Assembly (NCBI RefSeq): GCF_034259325.1
Contig: NZ_JAXIVS010000030.1
Span: 1 to 57,085, forward strand
DNA: 57,085 bases
From: Hyalangium ruber
Lineage (GTDB): Bacteria; Myxococcota; Myxococcia; Myxococcales; Myxococcaceae
Reading direction: 5' to 3'
Shown piece by piece: positions 44,350 through 51,800 of the stretch. Made by a program: the position numbers and the translations under genes. Within the stretch, counting starts at the first letter, position 1, and each line of letters begins with the position of its first letter. A model generated the notes under the pieces. That model did not search any database. It was not told where the DNA came from and worked only from the letters and a program-made list of their open reading frames with translations.

Positions 44350-45972
44350 ATGAGCACGGCGATCCAACCCACGGGCGTGGAGCGTTATGAGCCCGAGCTT
44401 CCCAAGGGCGCGGCTGTCCTGGAGGCTCCGGTGCGCGGCGTGACGTTGCTGGAGGACCGGGCGCAGGTGACGCGCCGGGGCACGGTGCGCGTGAGCGCCG
44501 GGCAGAACCGCGTCGTGGTGCATGGCGTGGCGCCGGTGGTGCAGGACGTGTCCCTGCGCGCCGAGGTCCTCTCTGGCACCGCGCGCGTGGCGGACGTGCG
44601 CATCCGCCGGGGGCTGCGCATCCGGACCGCGGACAAGCCCGAGGCGGCGCGCGCGCTCGAGGAGCGGCTCGAGGCGCTGCGGCTCCAGCGCGAGCAGGTG
44701 CTGGAGGATCAACTCCGTGCCCGCGACCGCTTCGAGCGCATCCACCAGATGGTGATCCTCGGCGTCTCCGAGATCCCCGCTGATGCCGGCTGGGGCATGG
44801 GCATGGCGAGCCAGTGGCAGGACTCGTTCGACGCGCTGTTCCGCAAGTCCCGCCAGCTGCGCGAGGGCGCGCTGCAAGGCACCTTCACCGCGGAGCAGCT
44901 CGCGGAGGAGATCGCCGCCGTGCTGCGCCAGCGCCAGGCGCTGGACCGGGTGGACCACCAAGTCGTCTCCTGGCTGGAGGCGGACGTGCTGGCGGACGCG
45001 GCGGGGGAAGTCGAGGTGCGCATCGACTACGTGGTGCCCAACGCGCTGTGGCGGCCGCTGCACACGGCGCGGCTGGTGGGTGGCAAGCAGGTCCACTTCA
45101 CCTCCTCCGCGGCGGTGTGGCAGAACACGGGCGAGGACTGGAAGGACGTGGAGCTGCAGTTCTCCACGGCACGCTCCTCGCTGGGCACCGAGCCGCCCCT
45201 GCTGCACGCGGACTCGCTCACCGTGAAGAAGAAGAGCGAGCAGGTGATGGTGCAGGCCCGTCAGGTGCAGGTGCAGAAGGCAGGCCTGGGCAGCGCACCC
45301 GCCACGGGAGGAGCGGCCCGCCCCGCGGCGCCGGCCGCCGTGGACCTGCCCGGCGTGGACGATGGCGGGGAGACGCGCAACCTCAAGGCGCCGGGGAAGA
45401 ACTCCGTGCCCTCGGACGGGCGGCCCAACGTGATTCCGCTCTTCACCTTCGAGGACGGCGCGGAGGCGGCGCTGGTGACCTTCCCGGAGCTGGAGCCCAA
45501 GGCGTTCCTGCGAGCGACGTCGCGCAACGCGGCTTCCAGCCCGGTGCTGGCGGGGCCGGTGGAGCTGCTGCAGGAGAACGGCTTCGTGGGCTGGACGCAG
45601 ACGCTGTTCGTGGCGCCGAAGGAGAAGTTCGAGCTGAGCTTCGGCCCGGATGACGCCGTGCGCATCCAGCGTGAGGAGAAGAAGAGCAGCAAGGTACACC
45701 CGGTCAGCAAGTGGACCGATGCCACCACCCACGTGACGCTCTACCTCTCCAACCTCTCGGGCGAGGCGCGCACGGTGAAGGTGACCGAGCGGCTCCCAGT
45801 GTCCGAGATCGAGCATGTGAAGGTGGAGCTGGATCGGGAGCGGACCAGCGACACGCCCGAACTCGATGACAACGGCTTCTGTACATGGAATGTCGAGCTG
45901 CCCGGAAACGGGCACCTGGTGCTGCACCTGTGGTTCAAGGTCTCGCTGGCGCCTGGCGTGCAGAGCGTATGA
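44350..45972 (+). CDS. DUF4139-domain (MuiA-like) protein, second paralog
   Basis: A 540-residue homolog of the upstream gene in the same order: a strand segment VRGVTLLEDRAQVTRRGTVR, a coiled-coil helix (ALEERLEALRLQREQVLEDQ), then VPNALWRPLHTARLVGG and AVWQNTGEDWKDVELQFSTA of the DUF4139 region, and a C-terminal beta part (VTLYLSNLSGEARTVKVTER). It lacks the large Pro/Met insert of its neighbour. A ribosome binding site (GGGAGGC) lies before the ATG at 44350; the open frame extends upstream only into the preceding gene. The two are probably a duplicated pair, perhaps acting as a complex. Confidence 0.84.
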   Translation: MSTAIQPTGVERYEPELPKGAAVLEAPVRGVTLLEDRAQVTRRGTVRVSAGQNRVVVHGVAPVVQDVSLRAEVLSGTARVADVRIRRGLRIRTADKPEAARALEERLEALRLQREQVLEDQLRARDRFERIHQMVILGVSEIPADAGWGMGMASQWQDSFDALFRKSRQLREGALQGTFTAEQLAEEIAAVLRQRQALDRVDHQVVSWLEADVLADAAGEVEVRIDYVVPNALWRPLHTARLVGGKQVHFTSSAAVWQNTGEDWKDVELQFSTARSSLGTEPPLLHADSLTVKKKSEQVMVQARQVQVQKAGLGSAPATGGAARPAAPAAVDLPGVDDGGETRNLKAPGKNSVPSDGRPNVIPLFTFEDGAEAALVTFPELEPKAFLRATSRNAASSPVLAGPVELLQENGFVGWTQTLFVAPKEKFELSFGPDDAVRIQREEKKSSKVHPVSKWTDATTHVTLYLSNLSGEARTVKVTERLPVSEIEHVKVELDRERTSDTPELDDNGFCTWNVELPGNGHLVLHLWFKVSLAPGVQSV

Positions 45973-46012
45973 AGAACCTTTCGCAGTCCCAACCCCTGGG
46001 AGACATCCACCC

Positions 46013-47179
46013 ATGAAGTTGCGTCACGTTGTCGTGGCTTCCGTTGTTCTGACCACCGTCGCCTGTGCCCCGATCCAGAAGCAGGGCACAGCCCCCACTG
46101 GCGGCACGGCGGTGAAGATTGGAAATCAGCTGCCCTTCGATGCCGCCTCTTGTTCGACGTCCACGAAGCTGCCGGCGAACGTCACCCCCAATGGCTTGCT
46201 GGGCGCGTTGGCGACCGCGCGGCCGGCGGTGATGGAGTGCCTGGTGGCGCCCACCTCGCGTGGCCCGGCGCAGACCAGCAAGGTGCTGGTGAAGGCCAGC
46301 CTCTCGGAGCAGGCCGGCACGTACACGATTACAGGCGAGAACCTCACGCCCGAGGGCCAGGCGTGCGTGCAGAAGGTGATGGAGACGGGCGTGCCGCTGG
46401 CGCCGATCGCCAAGGGCGCGCAGCCGGTGAGCGTGGAGATCGACTTCTCGCACGAGGCGGGGCGCAGCCTGGGCGTGACGATGGGCGAGAACCCCGTCTC
46501 GGACTACTCGGGCGCGGTGCGGCTGGGCCAGGCGCAGTGGTGTGACTGCTACGCGCCCTTCGCCACGACGGTACCGCCCACGCTGAAGGCCAACATCAAG
46601 CTGACCAAGGCGCAGCCCAACCCGACGGATGTGAGCTTCGATCCCGCGGGCTCGCCGGAGGGTGACGCGCTGGCCGCGTGCCTGAAGGGGAAGATGATGG
46701 CGCTGCCGGTGGCGGCGACGGACGACATCCAGTTCACCCGGAACTTCACGCACTTCAACTCGAAGGCGACCGAGCCGGCGGCGAACATGACGCCCGAGTA
46801 CCGCTTCTTCCAACTGGAGCTGTCGCGCAACCTGCGCACGGCGGAGGCGAACCTGGCGCTGGGCGCGCACGAGGGAGCCTCGGACGCCTATGACTCGACG
46901 CTGATGAAGTCGCAGAAGGCGAAGGGGAAGATGGCGGGCGAGGTGACGGCGAAGTGCCAGCAGCTGATGGATGCGGGCAACGCCTGGGTGAGCGCGCTGC
47001 AGGCTCAGCAGAAGGCGGAGCAGGCGACGCTGGCGAGCGCCACGGAGCTGAAGGCGAAGGACGCGATGTGGGCGCAGGCGGAGGGTCAGCTGCAGCAGGT
47101 GACCACCCGCACCCAGGAGGACCTGACGAACGCCCAGTCGCGCATCAAGTCCGACCAGGAGGCGTGCGCGCGGAAGTAG
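46013..47179 (+). CDS. Hypothetical lipoprotein following the DUF4139 pair
   Basis: A 388-residue predicted lipoprotein: LRHVVVASVVLTTVAC gives a signal peptide with lipobox. The middle (about 60-200) has TonB/AgmX-like features: ITGENLTPEGQACVQKVMET and PEGDALAACLKGKMMALPVA resemble the repeated C-terminal units in myxobacterial TonB/AgmX-type proteins. The final third is helical (NLRTAEANLALGAHEGAS through SRIKSDQEACARK). The GGGAGA before the ATG at 46013 supports that start. It lies 40 bases after the second DUF4139 gene and probably belongs to the same operon; the function is unknown. Confidence 0.74.
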   Translation: MKLRHVVVASVVLTTVACAPIQKQGTAPTGGTAVKIGNQLPFDAASCSTSTKLPANVTPNGLLGALATARPAVMECLVAPTSRGPAQTSKVLVKASLSEQAGTYTITGENLTPEGQACVQKVMETGVPLAPIAKGAQPVSVEIDFSHEAGRSLGVTMGENPVSDYSGAVRLGQAQWCDCYAPFATTVPPTLKANIKLTKAQPNPTDVSFDPAGSPEGDALAACLKGKMMALPVAATDDIQFTRNFTHFNSKATEPAANMTPEYRFFQLELSRNLRTAEANLALGAHEGASDAYDSTLMKSQKAKGKMAGEVTAKCQQLMDAGNAWVSALQAQQKAEQATLASATELKAKDAMWAQAEGQLQQVTTRTQEDLTNAQSRIKSDQEACARK

Positions 47180-47196
47180 CCCCGTAGTGGTGGTAG

Positions 47197-47232
47197 CGCC
47201 TCGGGCCCCGAGAGTGACGGGCGCCCGAGGCG
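47197..47232 (+). terminator. Putative terminator hairpin after the lipoprotein gene
   Basis: A perfect 10-bp inverted repeat (CGCCTCGGGC at 47197-47206, GCCCGAGGCG at 47223-47232) with a 16-base loop begins 17 bases after the stop. There is no T-tract. The neighbouring minus-strand gene ends at 47369, so it could also serve as a bidirectional stop. Confidence 0.6.
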
Positions 47233-47270
47233 GGCTGTGGACACCTGTCTGCCTGGGAAATTGTGCTGTA

Positions 47271-47302
47271 CGGACAAGCAGTCGCAAACCCTTGCATGTC
47301 CG
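47271..47302 (-). terminator. Weak inverted repeat downstream of the metallophosphoesterase gene
   Basis: CGGACAAGC (47271-47279) and GCATGTCCG (47294-47302) pair at eight of nine positions. On the minus strand it lies about 67 bases after the metallophosphoesterase stop. It may be a terminator; the stem is short and no T-run follows. Confidence 0.25.
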
Positions 47303-47368
47303 GACTCGTCCCCGCCCCAGACACGTGCGTTCCTGGGGCATATCTACGGTCCCGTGCTCCCGAGGCCA

Positions 47369-48631
47369 TCAACCGATATTCCGCAGCGCCGGACGTGCGG
47401 ACTGCCCCAACTGGTTCTTCCAGCGGACCTGCTTGTTCTCGGCCACGAATTCCTCGGTGACCATGGCTCCATCCAGGGTCAGCCGCATGTACCCGTTCAG
47501 GGTCCGCTGCGGGCTCTGGGGATCATGCGCGGATTGATCTTCGAACCAGACCACGCTGGAGCGATTCCGCATGAGGATGGGCGGAGGAGCCGCGGGGATG
47601 GCGCCGTGGCCAACACAACGCCCCTGGATGCCCTGCTGCTCGGGATGCGCAACGGCGGCGTGGATGTGTCCCCAGTACCACAGGGCGGCCATGCCGTTCA
47701 GCGCTCCGGTGATTTGGCCCCAGAGCAACTGGGGCGCATTGGAGAGATCGAGCCCGTGGTGGTGCGTGAGCAGAATGAGCTGCTTGTCATTTCGCTGTGC
47801 CTCCTGCGCCATGGAGGTGAGCCACGGCAGCTGTGTCTGGGGGTTTAGGTTGCCATCGCTGTAGAAATGGCCACCTGCGTAGTAGGCGCTGTCGAGCCCG
47901 ATCAGCATCCAGTGGCTGTTCTCCAGGGCGAACTGCGAGAACCCCTGCTGCTGGGCGAACTTCGCATCTCCCAGGGCCTGCATGTACCCTCGGAGCCCCG
48001 AGTACATCTCATGGTTGGAGTTCAGCATGAACGAGCCCAGCTTGCCCGTGGGCCAATGCGAGGTGAACCGTTCCATCTCCTCAGTGGGTGTGCCCGCGTA
48101 GTAGACGTCTCCAAGGTGGATGGTGATGTCGGGTCCCTCGGCTTGGATGTCGAGCCCGATCTGGAGGGCGGGGTTGATTCCGGTGCCCCAGTCGCCGACG
48201 AGGGCAATCCGCGCCGTGTCTGGGATTGGGATGCGTGGAGGTGCCTCTCCCTGACCCGGGAACGGGCGCTTGTTGTCGACATAGAGGTAGTAGTCCACCA
48301 GCGATTCGATCCAGCCGGGATCGAGATTCTCGTATTTCTTGAATCCCCAAATGTTTCCGCTGTCGTCTACCCACGTCCCGTCCACCCACTCGCCGGGAGG
48401 CGCTCCGTTCCCGGAATGTGCATCGGAGAGCAGGTGGAGGACCTTCTGCAGCTCGCTCGCTTCCGGCGGAACCTTCTCAAGGACGGAACTCGTAGCGGAC
48501 GTCGAGACCAGTTGTTGACGTGCTTTGTCGAGCAGGTCAAGCACCTGACGATTCGCGGAACTCTCCTCACGTGCAATGACGTTTCGGGCGGCCATTTCCA
48601 GGTGCTGGGCCAGCAGCTTGATCGGGACCAT
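47369..48631 (-). CDS. Calcineurin-like metallophosphoesterase
   Basis: A 420-residue protein. The phosphoesterase domain (about 125-385) shows the binuclear-metal motifs in order: VGDWGTG, HLGDVYYAG, NSNHEMYSG (the GNHE motif, with Asn in place of Gly), LLTHHHGLD, and WGHIHAAV. The N-terminal 120 residues are helical and without a clear family. No signal peptide is seen. The ATG at 48631 is preferred over 48646 because GAGAGGAATTCCC lies before it, while no such site precedes the longer form. The upstream intergenic region contains the tandem palindromes shared with the kinase and oxidase genes. The substrate is unknown. Confidence 0.86.
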   Translation of the reverse strand: MVPIKLLAQHLEMAARNVIAREESSANRQVLDLLDKARQQLVSTSATSSVLEKVPPEASELQKVLHLLSDAHSGNGAPPGEWVDGTWVDDSGNIWGFKKYENLDPGWIESLVDYYLYVDNKRPFPGQGEAPPRIPIPDTARIALVGDWGTGINPALQIGLDIQAEGPDITIHLGDVYYAGTPTEEMERFTSHWPTGKLGSFMLNSNHEMYSGLRGYMQALGDAKFAQQQGFSQFALENSHWMLIGLDSAYYAGGHFYSDGNLNPQTQLPWLTSMAQEAQRNDKQLILLTHHHGLDLSNAPQLLWGQITGALNGMAALWYWGHIHAAVAHPEQQGIQGRCVGHGAIPAAPPPILMRNRSSVVWFEDQSAHDPQSPQRTLNGYMRLTLDGAMVTEEFVAENKQVRWKNQLGQSARPALRNIG

Positions 48632-48722
48632 GGGAATTCCTCTCATTCAAGGAGAGGGCTGCGGTATGTGCCCTCTGGCACCTTGATGTGAAACAGAGTG
48701 CCACCCTCACCTGGACGAGGCT

Positions 48723-48759
48723 GTGAAGCGCTTCATACGGAAAGAGTGAACGGCTTCAT
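48723..48759. promoter_or_regulatory. Tandem 14-bp palindromes (element A), probable operator pair
   Basis: GTGAAGCGCTTCAT (48723-48736) and GTGAACGGCTTCAT (48746-48759) start 23 bases apart with a 9-base spacer. The core is TGAA-four bases-TTCA. They lie in the 256-base divergent gap between the metallophosphoesterase start (48631) and the kinase start (48888). The same architecture recurs at 54340-54376. A -10-like TATGCT is at 48831-48836. Confidence 0.7.
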
Positions 48760-48887
48760 GTCACCCATGGCGACGGGCGCGCAAACGCATCGGCTTCGGG
48801 CGGCCATTTCCCGCAGGCCGCCATTCTCCTTATGCTCCCTGGACGGCCCCTGCTGCCCAGGGGATTCGCAGGAGATGGAGTCAGGAG

Positions 48888-51800
48888 ATGGTCGTACCGG
48901 CGATCGCGGGATACACGCTCGAGGCTCAGCTCTACAGCAGCGCCCGGACACGGGTCTACAGAGGGAACCGCGAGAACGACGGGCTGCCCGTGGTCCTCAA
49001 ACTCCTGAACGAGGCATCGCCGAACTTCGAGGACGTGACTCGTTTCCAGAGGGAGTACGAGATCGGCAGGAGGATGTCAGGAGATGGGACGGTGAGGGTG
49101 CTTGCCTTGGAGGCGGTGCTCAACAGTTGGGCCATCGTGATGGAGGATGTTGGGGCTCGCTCGCTCCGCCACTTGATGGAGGAGCGGCGGCTCCGCTTGG
49201 GCGAGGTTCTGAGGCTCGGGGTTGGCATTGCCGCCGCGCTCGCGGCGATCCACCGGCAGAACGTCATCCACAAGGACATCAACCCTGCCAACATCATCGT
49301 CGAGCCAATGCGAGGGGAAGTCCGGCTCATCGACTTTGGTCTGGCCACGCTGCCCTCCCGGGAGACTCCCAGCTTCCTCAGCCCCAATCTTCTGGAGGGG
49401 ACCTTGCGTTACATTCCCCCCGAGCAGACGGGGCGGATGAATCGCGCCGTTGACCACCGCGCGGATCTCTACTCGCTGGGCGTTACCCTCTACGAGATGC
49501 TGACAGGGCAGGTGCCCTTCGCCGCGACGGACGCGATGGAGCTTGTCCACCAGCACATTGCACAGCAGCCCATCCCCCCGCATGTGATGGATCCCTCCAT
49601 TCCTCGCTCCCTCTCGGAGATCGTGCTGAAGCTGCTCTCGAAGATGGCCGAGGACAGGTACCAGAGTGCCCTGGGGCTGAAGAAGGATCTGGAGACCTGC
49701 CTGCGCGCTGGGCTCGCGGAAGAGCGGCCCCTGCCGGTAGAGCTGGCGGATTTCATCCCGGGCCAGCAGGACGTCTTCAACCGGTTTCAGATCCCGCAGA
49801 AGCTTTACGGGCGTGAGGCCCAACTCGAGCAGCTGATGAAGGTCATGGGCCGAGCGGCGCGGAACAGGGCCGAGCTGGCACTGGTGGCGGGTGAATCCGG
49901 CGTGGGCAAGAGCGTGCTGGTCCACGAGCTGCAGCGGTCCGCCCCGGATCGGCGTGTCCTATTCGTCTCGGGGAAGTTCGATCTGTTGCAGCACGATGTC
50001 CCGTACGCCCCGCTGCTCCAGGGCTTCTCCGACTTTCTTCGTCACCTCCTGACCTTGAGCGAGGCACAGCTGAGCCGCTGGCGCCAGCGGCTCTCCGAGG
50101 CACTGGGCGAGAACGGCCAAGTGATTGTCGAGTTCCTGCCCCTGCTAGAGCAGATCATCGGTCCCCAGTCGCCTGTGGCGGCGCTGCCTGCTCAGGAGGC
50201 GCAGCTCCGCTTCAACTTCGTCTTCCAGCGTTTCGCCATGGCGCTGGGCACCGAGAAAGAGCCCCTGGTGCTCTTCCTGGACGATCTCCAGTGGGCGGAC
50301 CTGCCCTTCCTTCACCTGCTTCAGACGATCCTGGTGAACCCGCGCATCCAGCACCTGCTGATCGTCGGGGCCTACCGGGAGGATGAGGTGGGGGATACCC
50401 ACCCACTGCGTCAGATGGTGGAGACGGTGGAGAAGGCAGGCACTCAGGTCACCATCCTCTCCCTGAACCCCTTGGGGCTTGAGCACGTAGAGCAGCTCGT
50501 CGCGGACACGTTTCGTTGTGACACGGAGCGCTCGGCACCGCTTGCGCGGCTGCTTTGGGAGCGCTCTGACGGTAACCCCTTCTTCCTCGAGCAGCTTTTA
50601 CGCACCTTGTACGAAGACGGCCTTGTTGGCTTCTCCCCGGAGGCAGTCTCGTGGACCTGGGATCTCGAGGCGATCCGCGCGCGAGGGCTCACCGACAACA
50701 TCATCGGGCTCATGGTGCGCAAGCTCCAGAACCTGCCCGAGCCGACCCAGCGCGTGCTGGAGATCGCAGCGTGCATCGGTAATCGCTTTCCGCTCGGCTC
50801 CCTGGCCATTGTGCAAGGCCGCGCCGCAATGCTGACCGCCCAGGAGCTGTCCCCCGCCATTGAGGAGGGGCTCGTCCTGCCGCTGGACAACGGCTGGCGA
50901 CTGGCGGAGCAGGGCTGGACAGAGAAGGCTACCTACAGGTTCCTGCATGATCGCGTACAACAGGCCACTTACTCGCTCATCCCGGAAGGCTTCCGGCCGG
51001 AACTCCACCTCAGGATTGCAAGGCTGCTGCTGGCCCGGACAGCGCCAGAGCATTTGGAAGAGCGCCTGACCGATCTGGTACAGCAGTTCAACCTCGGCTG
51101 CTCCCTCATCACAAATGAGGAGGAGCGATACGAGGTGGCGCTTCTAAACCTTCGGGCGGGTCGCAAGGCCAAGGGTTCAGCAGCTTTCGCGCCAGCGTTA
51201 AGGTACTTCTCCACGGCGCTCTCACTTCTCCCGGAGAACGCATGGACGCAGCACTACGAGCTCTGCCTCGAACTGCACACGGAGGCCATGGAGGCGGAGT
51301 ATCTCAACGCCCACACCCGACAGGGCGACGAACTCTCGGAGCTCGTGCTCGCCAGATCCAGGGATCCGATCAAGAAGGCGAAGGTCTACGGCACCCGGGC
51401 TATCTTCGCGTCCGCTCGGCGGGACATCCCTCGGGCCATCGATGACGGCTACCGGGGCTTGGCCCTGTTGGGACTGGATCTCCCACGGCACGTGGAGCCT
51501 CCGGAGTTCCTGGAGGCAGTGCGCTCGGTCAAGGCGCTGCTGGCGGGCAGGAGTGCGAAGGATCTCCTGACACTTCCCCGGATGACCGATCCCCGTTGGC
51601 TGGCGGCCAGTCAGATTGTGTTGACGTTGGCTGCCCTGGTCTATCTGCAGGATGTCCTCGTCTCCGTGGTCCTCAACCTGGAGATGGTCAAGTTGTGCCT
51701 GCAGCACGGCAACGCACCAGAGGCACCGTATCATTACTCCAACTTCGGCTCGATGCATGCGGCACTGCTGGGGGATGTGGACACCGCCGTCGAGTACGGA

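Noticed and set aside
48650..48888. Sigma-54 type promoter around TGGCACCTTGATGTG (near 48676)
   Set aside because: The -24-like TGGCAC is present, but the base pair GC expected 12 bases further on is not in place.
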